Shown piece after piece: positions 10,981 through 20,317 of a DNA stretch of 64,000 bases (position 1 is its first letter; each line of letters opens with the position of its first letter). Under the pieces are notes generated by a model. The model was not told where the DNA came from and made no database searches. It worked only from the letters and a program-made list of their open reading frames with translations. Source of the stretch: Nitzschia sp. DOCU1 (taxonomy: Eukaryota > Bacillariophyta > Bacillariophyceae > Bacillariales > Bacillariaceae); NCBI GenBank assembly GCA_951394045.1, contig OX595988.1, positions 2,743,352 to 2,807,351 on the forward strand. Direction: 5' to 3'. The position numbers and the translations under genes are program-made.

Positions 10981-11211
10981 ATGGGAAGTTCTAGCAGCAA
11001 ACCGACTCCTGTCTGCGAGGATTGCCTACCGGAAAAGCAGCAGCCCCTTCCTCCAGAAGATAATATTTCGGCAGAAGGAAAAGCCTGTGCTCCCTATTAT
11101 GCCTTTACTCAAAGTTGCATGGAAATTAACAATTCACAAATTTCCCAATGCAAAGAAGAGTGGGCCGCGTTCAAGAAATGCTTTGAAGACAACAAGCCAC
11201 AGCGGGAATAA
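10981..11211 (+). CDS. small twin-CX9C (CHCH) protein
   Basis: 76 residues, single exon. A CHCH motif is clear: Cys-x9-Cys (CAPYYAFTQSC) and a second Cys-x9-Cys (CKEEWAAFKKC), the pattern of proteins oxidised by the Mia40 relay in the mitochondrial intermembrane space. Many of these help assemble cytochrome oxidase or the MICOS complex. The protein begins MGSSSSK, a good N-myristoylation signal, and carries an extra CEDC pair near the N-terminus. A myristoylated CHCH protein recalls MIC19/CHCHD3, but that protein is much longer, so no specific name is given. Confidence 0.8.
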   Translation: MGSSSSKPTPVCEDCLPEKQQPLPPEDNISAEGKACAPYYAFTQSCMEINNSQISQCKEEWAAFKKCFEDNKPQRE

Positions 11212-11867
11212 AAGAATTTTGGACGATATCTTGGTCCCTGGTGGTTGTATCCTTATCACATTGGATATGGCATGTACTGAACGTCGGATGGCGGCCTATC
11301 TGCGCATGGATCTATGGTCATGGTGTTTGTCGCATCTATCCTGACTGGCCAAGTCGAAAAGGACGGTGTCAGGTATTTTAAAGATAGCACTATCGTTAGT
11401 GCTATACATGCCGTCGCCAGACTTTTCCTCTCAAGCAGCGTTTCTGCACAGTATTTGTAGAGGCATCGTCGGCATGGATTCAGTGTGGCCGCACTACATA
11501 TTACGAGTAGGCAACGTTTGATTCTGTAGTTTGGAACGTCAAGTTGTATTCGGTATCTACTACTAGGATGAACCGCAAATGTGGCGGCGAATTACAACTA
11601 TACGAGAGCATCCAGCGCTTGTTGGGTGGTTACCTTGCAACGCTAAATATATCATATCAGACAGCAGCACTTGACAGCGACCCCTCCAAAGGTTCAAATG
11701 TCGTGCTACGAGACAGTTGTGGGTGCACATGGAAGCGCAGGTTGTGTATCCATTCACAGCGACTTGAAGTGTACAGTCAGTCCATCCAACCACAGCAACG
11801 TCACAATGGATACAAGAACAACATCACAAACTCATCCACGAGAAGAGAGTATTACAAATCCCGCCGC
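11212..11867. other. intergenic region with a small hairpin
   Basis: Convergent spacer between the CHCH gene and MND1. No coding evidence. It contains the perfect hairpin annotated at 11384-11405. Confidence 0.4.
11384..11405. repeat. perfect 9-bp hairpin with tetraloop
   Basis: Inverted repeat ATAGCACTA / TAGTGCTAT around the loop TCGT, about 170 bp downstream of the CHCH stop codon. It could act in 3'-end formation or be chance. Confidence 0.45.
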
Positions 11868-12787
11868 TTACTTTTCCTCGGGATCTAGTAGAACGAATCC
11901 AAATGAATGAGCACAAGGGTATGAGATGAATCATTCACATCCGCGGATAGAGTTTGTCGTTTCCGAGCAAGTTAGTACTTACAATCAAAATTGGCAGTGA
12001 TTCCCAAAATACGCATGGCCTCCTTCTTTTCCATGCCACGTTTCTTGATCAAGTAGGTTTTGCATTCAAAGATATTGTCGGTCCAACGATGAGCGGCTGC
12101 TGTTACGAGTTGGAGTTCCTTGTCCAAATCCGCCAAGGCGGCAGGATCATTTTCTTGAAGAGTCTCCAATTCGAGGAGAATCTTGCTTTTGCGTTGCTCG
12201 AGCTCCGTCAAGCGGCGCAACTTGGCGGCACGGCCAGTCGAAGTAGTAGTAGTACCAGCAGGTTTGGACGAGGACGACTCGTTAGTACCATCACCACTGT
12301 TTTCTTCTAGTTCTTCTTCCCGCCCACGCTTGGCGTCCGCCAGCTGCGCCGATGCTTCTTCCACGCGGGGTTTGAGTTCTTGAATTGCTTCGAGAGTTTG
12401 TTGATGGGCCTTTTGCGCCAAGCGATCCTTTTTGGCTTTGAACGACCAGCAATAGTTGGATCCACCAATCTTTTCCTTTTCGACGAGTCCATCGTCCACT
12501 AGCGACTGATGAATGTCAGGAATGCTATTGGCGTTAATGCCGGCCTTGGCCGCCAATGCCAGAATTTCTTTTTCCGTGTAGACTTGCTGGGACTTGTGAT
12601 AAATGCTGATATACGCATGATTCGAAAAAGAGAAAGCAGGCAGTTGACAAAGAATCAGCAGTGGTATGAGCATGCAATGTAGGCGATACTTGTCATGGCG
12701 AGTGTCATGGTTGTGCAAAGCACACGATACTCACTCGAGAATCACTTTGCGCTTCTCTTCCGCGGACATGCGTTTTGCGCCAGCCAT
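11868..12787 (-). CDS. MND1: meiotic nuclear division protein 1 homologue
   Basis: Three exons on the minus strand: 12787-12735, 12605-11983 and a 17-nt last exon 11884-11868; the introns are 129 and 98 nt. The protein has about 230 residues. It starts MAGAKRMSAEEKRKVIL, and the winged-helix region (SLVDDGLVEKEKIGGSNYCWSF) is the family signature. A long coiled coil follows with an acidic/Ser/Thr insert, and splicing restores the family-like end NFDYPEEK. MND1 pairs with HOP2 and stimulates Dmc1/Rad51 strand invasion in meiosis, so the gene points to a sexual cycle. Without the last splice the frame would run on to a stop at 11972, giving the end DCKY. Confidence 0.92.
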
Positions 12788-13067
12788 TTTGGAGGATACG
12801 AAGTACAAAGAAGAAGAACTATAGAAGTGGAAAAGAGGCGAGGGTAAAAGTCAAGGACCGAGGCTTTCAATGATGACAATAGAGACGTTGAATGCCCAAA
12901 GGAAGTGAGATGATGCTGTTGCATGGCAAGCACCATCATTTTCACACCGAGATGATGAGATCGAGAGAATGAAGGCCGCGCCAAGTTTTTGGCCCTGCCG
13001 ACGCGCGCCGGTGCACCTCTTCCAATGGAGACATGTCTTTATGAATTTTGCAGATGCCAGCGTCATC
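12788..13067. other. MND1 promoter region
   Basis: Spacer between the MND1 start and the 5S rRNA gene. No gene supported. Confidence 0.35.
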
Positions 13068-13185
13068 GGGAACGACCATACCAGCATGACAGCACCACAT
13101 CCCGTCCGCTCTGTGAAGTTAAGCATGCTCGGGCTCGGTTAGTACTACGGTGGGGGACCACGTTGGAATCCCGAGTGTTGTTCTC
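13068..13185 (+). rRNA. 5S ribosomal RNA
   Basis: 118 nt. The internal promoter is clear: box A GTGAAGTTAAGCATGCTCGG, followed by the GGTTAGTACT and GGGGGACCACG blocks. The ends pair over nine bases (GGGAACGAC with GUUGUUCUC), as expected for helix I. It stands alone between protein genes rather than in a tandem array. As a pol III gene it is driven from inside the transcript. Confidence 0.95.
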
Positions 13186-13199
13186 TTTTGTGTTTTTGT
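13186..13199 (+). terminator. pol III T-run terminator of 5S rRNA
   Basis: TTTTGTGTTTTT directly follows the closing helix of the 5S gene, the usual RNA polymerase III stop signal. Confidence 0.75.
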
Positions 13200-13382
13200 T
13201 TCGACCGACAGTCAAAGCAAATACTTGGTAAGGCTTCATTACTACAGCCAGAGGGTGGACGGCAACTGCAAATTAACTATCTCCAGACCGCGGATGTTGT
13301 TTCAGTAATATTGGCATTCCAAGAAGTATCATAGTGGTGACAGCGTTGTACAGTCAGTATTCCAGTCCCATCATCTTCACCC

Positions 13383-13598
13383 ATGACCAAACTGTCCACC
13401 CTGCTGGTGGTTGGATTTGCCCTCTTGTATTTGATTCTTTGGATGTGGACCATTCGTCGTCAACCCTCTTTACAACAACCACCGCCCGCAGAATCCTCCC
13501 TACGATTAAAAGCCAGACCCCAGAGTTACCGTGACTTTATGAAACAAGATTATTCTCGCATTGTTCAACAACAAAACAAATTGCATCCATTGACGTAA
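13383..13598 (+). CDS. small single-span membrane protein
   Basis: 71 residues starting MTKLSTLLVVGFALLYLILW: one hydrophobic span at the very N-terminus, then a polar Pro/Gln-rich tail. It could be a signal anchor or a small organelle membrane subunit. No family recognised. It ends 46 bp before the ankyrin gene on the same strand, so it might also be an upstream reading frame of that transcript. Confidence 0.5.
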   Translation: MTKLSTLLVVGFALLYLILWMWTIRRQPSLQQPPPAESSLRLKARPQSYRDFMKQDYSRIVQQQNKLHPLT

Positions 13599-13644
13599 AC
13601 GACAACCATCGCACACGAAGAACAAACGCAGGAGGACAATAAAT

Positions 13645-14544
13645 ATGCCACCTCGAGTCGTCGAAGAGAGTGATTCGATGAGCACTACCCGTGAACCATC
13701 ATCACTGGAAGCTGCCGCCGCCGCGGCGGAAGAAGAAGAAATCAAACGACGGTACGCTTCCGCTGGATCGTTTCAACGCAACAACGGATATACTCCTCTT
13801 CACGTGGCTATCAAGTCGATTGCTCCTGTCAGTGATATTCAAGTGTTGATCCGAAACGACCTTGGTTCCTTATTAGTCCAGGAGAAACTAGGGGGTGCAA
13901 CTCCCTTGCATTTGGCAGCGGAAACCTATGGATATCATCCCGCGGTAACCAAAGTACTCGTCGATGCAGCTCCACAAGCAGCCAAGATGTGCGATATTCA
14001 GGGTCGGCTGCCTCTACATGTTGCCATGGAATTCAAGGCTTCCATCGGTGCCATACGTGCTCTGCTAGAAACATACCCTGCAGCAGCCGAAATCTTGGAC
14101 CAGGAGGGACGGTCTCCATTGTACTTGGCGATTCGATATGGGGCAACCGAAGATGCCATTTTGGCCTTGCTGGCAAGTAATCCAAGAGCCTCGAGCATCA
14201 AATACAAAGATTGGAGTCCCTTGCAGTGGGCACTGAGCCATCATCTGTCGCCAAAGATTATCCGTGCTATTTTGGATGCCGATTCCGAACAGGCCGCGGC
14301 GTTGGATTCAGATGGTCGGACAGCACTTCATATTGGCATGGCCATGGGCGCCAGGATGGAATCTATTCGAATCGTACTACATGCCTTTCCCGACGCTGCC
14401 AGTATTTGTGATCACGATGGTTTGATTCCGCTCCGACATGGTATGCGAAACAAGGCACCTGAAGCATCCCTCCAGCTCGTGCGGCGCTTCTCTCCAGAGC
14501 TCCCACGAACCGATGGAAAGATCAAAAAGCCATATGAATACTAG
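13645..14544 (+). CDS. ankyrin-repeat protein
   Basis: 299 residues, single exon. After a low-complexity Ala/Glu stretch, at least six ankyrin repeats can be read by the pattern GxTPLHxA / GRLPLHVA / GRSPLYLAI / GRTALHIG at about 34-residue spacing. There is no signal peptide. Ankyrin repeats bind other proteins; the partner is unknown. The spacing and Pro-Leu-His motifs resemble the ankyrin families expanded in diatoms. Confidence 0.85.
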   Translation: MPPRVVEESDSMSTTREPSSLEAAAAAAEEEEIKRRYASAGSFQRNNGYTPLHVAIKSIAPVSDIQVLIRNDLGSLLVQEKLGGATPLHLAAETYGYHPAVTKVLVDAAPQAAKMCDIQGRLPLHVAMEFKASIGAIRALLETYPAAAEILDQEGRSPLYLAIRYGATEDAILALLASNPRASSIKYKDWSPLQWALSHHLSPKIIRAILDADSEQAAALDSDGRTALHIGMAMGARMESIRIVLHAFPDAASICDHDGLIPLRHGMRNKAPEASLQLVRRFSPELPRTDGKIKKPYEY

Positions 14545-15476
14545 TACTATTAATAATGGAAGAGTTGCAAGAAATATTCAGAGTCAAAGCTCGTCGCTCG
14601 AATCAGCCAACTTCTACACCCGTCCGGCGGACATTTACACCATCGAGTCGTCCGGAATGCAGGGCTCTTTACGAATGATCTCTCTCATCATATTCCTTTC
14701 TTGGTGCTCTGACTGACCTATCCCCTGCCAACCAAGTCGGAACGTAAGATGATATCTACGGCGTACAAAGTATCACAGTAGCGATTTGGCAGGAATTTTG
14801 GTCGGAGGGAGAAATAACGATAGCATGCAGGATTAAGTTGACCAAAACGAGGATCCGAACAAAGGAAAGGAAAAGAAAGAAGTACATACCAGCAGAAGAA
14901 GGTTGGCAGATGGTGAAGCCCCGTAGGAAAACAACGTGGGCTGAACTAGTAGCGACAACGAGTGCAAAAGCCACCACCTTGGCAACACGAAATAGTAGCA
15001 AGAACCCCTGTAAGATTGTTTCAAGCTCATTGTCTTGAAACAATCCCGTTATTAGTACGAAGTTTCATTGACCTCCTTCTTCTAGCCAAGCTCTAGAGGA
15101 GTCGTATGCTATCAGCTCTATGTCAAGGACTAAGAGTATCCACGTCGATCTAGTAGGATTGCCAGTTTTGGTGGGAACCGATTATGACGTACTTAATTAC
15201 CCTACGTCCTTATGTAACATAATACCTGTTTCACGGATTGCTAAATGTTTCATTCTTCATTGTTCGTGTATGGATAAAATTAAAGAGACGTTTTAAGTAT
15301 TTGATAACGGCACTCCGCCGCCCTGCGAGAGTTTAAAAATTGTGCCTCATTTTTTGCATACCTCCACCATTTCCCGTTTCTCGTTGACAGCAGGACGACA
15401 AAACAAGGAGCCCAGTGTAACCACCATCAAACCATCAAGTCCTTTCTTTGACTTCGTATCGAGAATCGTTTAAAAA
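14545..15476. other. intergenic region, no gene seen
   Basis: About 930 bp between two genes on the same strand. Open frames overlap on both strands near 14830-15040, but they show no domain or start context and look like chance. AT-rich toward 15200-15360. Confidence 0.4.
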
Positions 15477-15938
15477 ATGTTCACCATGAAGCATTCGATA
15501 ACATTGGCCATTGCACTTCTCGCTACGGGATGTAAAGCGCTGCCAGATTATTCCCATCTCGTGCCGACGGGCGCTTCATCCCCTGCACCTCCTCCCGATG
15601 GTGATATCAACTTCGGTCCACCTCCTCCCGATGGTGATATCAACTTCGGTCCTTTCTTCCTGGTCGACTCTGAAACAACACCTACTGCTACCTCAGCACC
15701 GACCCCAGCACCTGTAATGGATTCCTACCCCAGCGTATCACCACTCTCGTTACGAACGAATCCATCTCAAATGACCGAGCAGTCCACCGTAACACCATCC
15801 CACGGGATAAGTACGACTAATCCAACCGTAACCACGTCCATCGAGCAATTTCCCAAGATGCTGAGACACAAAATGGAAGACAGCAGCAGTCCCTCCCGCG
15901 ATATGCCGCGCTATTATTACTGCACTTCTAAACGATGA
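15477..15938 (+). CDS. secreted Pro/Thr/Ser-rich protein
   Basis: 153 residues. The N-terminus MKHSITLAIALLATGCKA (from the second Met) is a signal peptide. The mature part holds a perfect tandem repeat PPPDGDINFGP and then a Thr/Pro/Ser-rich region likely to be O-glycosylated, which suggests a cell-wall or extracellular protein. No known domain. Confidence 0.6.
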   Translation: MFTMKHSITLAIALLATGCKALPDYSHLVPTGASSPAPPPDGDINFGPPPPDGDINFGPFFLVDSETTPTATSAPTPAPVMDSYPSVSPLSLRTNPSQMTEQSTVTPSHGISTTNPTVTTSIEQFPKMLRHKMEDSSSPSRDMPRYYYCTSKR

Positions 15939-16452
15939 GCCTCTACTGCTTTTGTGTTTGCTTTGTGTGCTGATTCCAGTGCACGAAGTCTATCTTCGGT
16001 GTAGAGTTGGAATGAATTTGTCGGAATAGGAGAGAGAAAGATATCGTCTAATCAGGTCTTTTGGTCGGACGAGAAACGACAGCCTATTCGAATGAGTCCT
16101 CGTCGGAGGGAGAAATGGCAGAATTCGAATTAGTCCATCAAGCAGGATTTAATGAATGGATGAACGAACGATTGACGTCACGTCATCGATGTCACGTTGT
16201 GGGTACGTTCAAACGTACTCGACGTACTCCGTACCCGCAAAAAGTAATCTAAATAAGATCGCGTGAAACCTTTATGACCGAATCTATCATCCATCTCTTC
16301 TTTCATTACATCACATCCCGGCAGCGACCTTTCCTCCTCATTCATCGTGCCGTACTGACATCCCGTTCTCATCGTCGAATAATACTCGGTTCCTTCTATC
16401 AAGAGTTTTGCTTCCGATTAGCTTGATATACCGCCCCGACGACATTGACAAA
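15939..16452. other. intergenic region, upstream of the DUF285 gene
   Basis: No gene supported. It contains clustered TACGT/ACGTAC-type motifs near 16180-16240 (GACGTCACGTCATCGATGTC), which resemble bZIP sites. Confidence 0.4.
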
Positions 16453-18230
16453 ATGGAGCCCAAAATACTGTTAGCGCTGTTTGTGTTTCTGCATGCCAAT
16501 CTGCTAGGCGCGTTTGCCTACGAATGCTTTTACAACACTGAGGAACTTCGATCAGCAGCCCAAATGTGGTTTTCCGATCAAGGAAACTCAGAGGTGATTC
16601 AAAAATATGGACCCATCAAAGATTGGTGTGTCACCGAGATCCAAGATTTTTCTGGAGTCTTCTCCAAATATCGAATCGGCGAAGATGCTGCCAAATTCTT
16701 CGAAGAAGATTTGAGTCACTGGGATGTTGGAATGGGAGTGGATTTCTCTCACATGTTCGATGGGTGTGAAGCATTCAACGCAGATCTTAGTTCTTGGAAG
16801 GTGGGAAACGCCAAGAACTTCTCGTACATGTTTAGTGATTGTCGAGAATTCGATTCAGATCTTTATGAATGGGACGTCTCGAATGTGGTAGACATGTCCT
16901 TTACATTTACCCGATGTAAAAAATTTCGAGGACGAGGATTGCAGAATTGGGATACGAGTAGCTTGGAAAATCTCAAGGCGACGTTCGAAATGGCAGGAGA
17001 CGACTTTAACCCCAAGCTTTCGGGTTGGAAAACGTCCAAAGTGACCACCATGGAACGCACGTTTGCCTGGTGTGATGGCCTCGACCAGGATTTGGACAGT
17101 TGGGACACTAGCCAGGTGATTTCCATGCGAGAAATGTTTACCGATTGCCGCCACTTTGACGGCGCCATTTCGTCATGGGATACGGGAAAGGTCAAGGACA
17201 TGAAGCACATGTTCAACGGCGCAGCTGTGTTCAGTGGGGCTGGTATTGGACGGTGGGATGTCTCAAGCGTCGAAGATTTCTCCAACATGTTTTACCACGC
17301 AAAATCATTTAACATTGATCTTCCCTGGGATACTTCCAGTGCCAAGGATATGAGCTATATGTTCGGCCACGCGGAATCATTCACGGGAGATATTTCCACT
17401 TTCAATATCGGCAAGGTCGAAGACATGACGGTGAGTTTTAGGCGGACGTATTTTATGTTCTGGGCGTTGACCCATAGTCGAATTCTGATTTTTTAAATTT
17501 GAAACACCAGGCCATGTTTGCTGGTCTCGTCGATTTTGATGGGGACCTGTCCAAGTGGGATACGCATTCGTGCAAGAAAATGGAGGAAATGTTCAAATCG
17601 ACGACTAAATTTAATTCCGATATTAGCGGTTGGGACGTGAGCAAAGTGGAGAATACGAATGAAATGTTCAACGAAGCGAGAGGATTCAATAGAGATATCT
17701 CCCGCTGGAACGTTCGAAATGTCTCGAAATTACGTCGCATGTTTGAAGGAGCTACATCATTCAACCAGAATTTATGTCCATGGTCGCAGCTGTTGCCACA
17801 GGATGCTTACCTGGGTAATCATATGTTTGTGCAAACGTCTTGCAACACTTGGGGAGATCCGGACTTGCGCCTCAAAGGTCCATTTTGCCATGCATGCACT
17901 TCATCCAACTCGGACGGCGGAGATGGTGGAGGTAAATTCGAGCCGCACAAGAATAGCAACGGCGGAGGGGGAGGTAGTGGATCTAAACCGGCGTACAAAC
18001 CAGCTGATGAAGATAACGCAGGTGGAGGCGCTGTCGGCACCGTATTCATCATGGGGGCCTTGGCGGGTGTTGGATACGTGGTCTATACTGCCCTGCACAA
18101 GAAGTCGGCATTGCGTCCTTCTACAAGAGATTACACGTCTGTGAGTGTTGCAGTGCCTCCAGGTGGAGGACCTGTAAATACTGTGGAGCTGATGGCCTAT
18201 CGGCCAGAAGACAACTACCACCCTGCATAG
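16453..18230 (+). CDS. DUF285 (BspA-like) repeat surface protein
   Basis: Two exons, 16453-17430 and 17511-18230, with an 80-nt intron in phase 0; 565 residues. A signal peptide (ILLALFVFLHANLLGAFA) is followed by about ten repeats of the DUF285 type: a WDVS/WDTS core, then V..M..MF and F..DLS. Then come a Gly/Ser-rich linker, one membrane span near the C-terminus (TVFIMGALAGVGYVVYTAL) and a short cytoplasmic tail. The repeats are typical of bacterial surface proteins and are also abundant in diatoms. Type I membrane topology and a role in adhesion or recognition are inferred from the layout. Confidence 0.88.
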
Positions 18231-19003
18231 CTGAGGGATGTAGGTTTGTATGGGGCGGAATCCTCGGCGTTTTGTACTCTGTTACATGACCATTATAATG
18301 TTCGTAACAAATATACGTATCAATGACAGTGCAAGCACACAAGTTTCATCAAGCAACACTTATTGTTGAAGGCCCCAGGTCGACTCTCTGATCGGCGGAT
18401 GTCTGTAGTCGATAATTTCTCACAGTCTTCGTCCAGTGGCCAACCCTCGTTGTAATGAGCGGCAGTAGCTACCATACTAGAAGCAGAGAAATGTCACTTT
18501 TCTCTAGTACTAGAAAAACTTGCCCGATGCTAACAAATGAAGGAGTGGAGAGTATCGTGCTCGGAACCGGCGACGCTAACCAGATTGTTTTCGTTTCCTG
18601 GTACGACGACTATTGAGAGTTTCTTTCTTCGACACCGCCGATGCTGAGGTTATCTGGCCACTATAGTACTAGTATTGCTAGTAACAAATAATGGTTTCCA
18701 GCGACTCTACCGGTAGTTGCTATAGTACTGCACCGAAGCAAGAATTCAGTGATATTACGCACGGGAGCAGAGCCAGATACCAGGTACGGTGGGTAGGTGA
18801 AATACTGTTGAAGCCACATACCTCTCGTCATTGCACTTCTATTTTATCTCGGACGCGAGATGACAAAACACACGCTCTCTTCCATTTTGTTGCCTTTGCA
18901 CTACTTTTCAAGCACGGTCCCTGGTAGTTTTGTAATTGCGACAATGTGGTGGTCAGAGTAGACGATTTTGAATTGCGGACACGACGAGTTTCCGAAAAGG
19001 GAC
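18231..19003. other. intergenic region with short AGTACTAG palindromes
   Basis: About 770 bp without a supported gene. CTAGTACTAG-type palindromes recur near 18470-18520 and 18660-18680. The phosphatase promoter is likely here. Confidence 0.4.
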
Positions 19004-20200
19004 ATGGCCAGGCGCAAGTCAGCGGCGGCGAACCAGAAGAGTTTAAGGCGGCAGAATGCCACCGCCAGGCTGTGTATGGGTATCGGATTAGGCATTACAT
19101 TTTCCCTGAATTTTATTCTACTCTATCATTTCTATCCAACGGAGAAGACAGCCTTGATCAAGCAGAATTTGTCATTAAGACACGATACGCCGAGAGCACA
19201 CGTCGACGAGTGCTTTGACTTTGGTTGTCCCCTCTATCCTGCCGAGCTGACGCCGTATCTTCACCAACTTTTGGGAGAAATTTTTGTCAATCAAACTCGA
19301 CCCAGCAATTTTACATTTGGATCGTCCACCTATGCGTTGCTGACGCAGACTGGAAAGTCTCATTTTGTGAACCAAGATCGTGCTGTATTGGTGTCACCCT
19401 TCAAAACGGCAGCTACAAACGACGACCAGCCATCCTTCTTAGTGGGGCTATTCGATGGGCATGGCGAACAAGGACATATTGTGGCGGATCATATCGCTAG
19501 GGAGTTACCGCAACGACTAGCCAACGAATTGAACTCTCTTTCTCACATTGATGATCATGCAATTGTCAAGGCACTCAACAAGAGTATAGTGGAGGTAGAT
19601 GTCTACGCGCCGCCAAACTTTTTGTTGGGCGGCAGTACTGCCACCATTACTCTTCGACGTGGTTCGAAACTCTACATTGCCAACACTGGCGATAGTAAAA
19701 CTGCAGTTGTGTCACTACCTGGCTCCTTGAAACGGCCCCTGACTCCGGAAGATGCGGAACTTGTCTACCGAACAAGAGAAGACAAGGCCACCCTGCCGGA
19801 TGAGTATGCCCGGATCACCGCCTTGAATGGCACTATTCACATCAATCCCCACACAAATGAATCCCGCGTCGTGGTATATAGCGTCGCTTCTCGCGACACT
19901 ATTGCATTGGCCATGAGTCGAAGTCTAGGAGACTGGGAGTGGAAAGCTGTAGGAGTTACTGCTGAACCGTTAATTGATATCATTGACCTAAACCAGTATC
20001 CCAATGCATTTTTGATTACAGCAAGTGATGGGGTCTGGGGAATGCGGCGTGACCAGTTCTTTGCGAAGCAATTCAGCGAGAGTTTCTATGTCGGTAATAA
20101 GCATCCACTATTCCAAGTTTGGGAAGTCATCAAAACGATCACTCCCAAGGTACAAAAAGGATATCGTGATGACATGACTGCAATTATAATGAAGCTGTAG
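19004..20200 (+). CDS. membrane-anchored PP2C-type protein phosphatase
   Basis: 398 residues, single exon. An N-terminal signal anchor (IGLGITFSLNFILLYHF, about residues 25-42) precedes the catalytic domain. PPM motifs in order: HFVNQDRA, LFDGHGEQGH, ANTGDSKTA, ASDGVWG and DDMTAI, so the metal-binding Asp residues are all present. It should dephosphorylate Ser/Thr with Mn2+ or Mg2+. The anchor puts the enzyme in the secretory system or another membrane, with the catalytic part on an undetermined side. Confidence 0.87.
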   Translation: MARRKSAAANQKSLRRQNATARLCMGIGLGITFSLNFILLYHFYPTEKTALIKQNLSLRHDTPRAHVDECFDFGCPLYPAELTPYLHQLLGEIFVNQTRPSNFTFGSSTYALLTQTGKSHFVNQDRAVLVSPFKTAATNDDQPSFLVGLFDGHGEQGHIVADHIARELPQRLANELNSLSHIDDHAIVKALNKSIVEVDVYAPPNFLLGGSTATITLRRGSKLYIANTGDSKTAVVSLPGSLKRPLTPEDAELVYRTREDKATLPDEYARITALNGTIHINPHTNESRVVVYSVASRDTIALAMSRSLGDWEWKAVGVTAEPLIDIIDLNQYPNAFLITASDGVWGMRRDQFFAKQFSESFYVGNKHPLFQVWEVIKTITPKVQKGYRDDMTAIIMKL

Positions 20201-20317
20201 AAAAATGTTTCTATCATTACTCTTTCAAGACGCCGTCCTAGTCATCAAGTCCTGCTAGAAGAGACTCACCAATAATCGAGAAAATTAATATGTACAAGGA
20301 AAGAAAATACCATCAGG

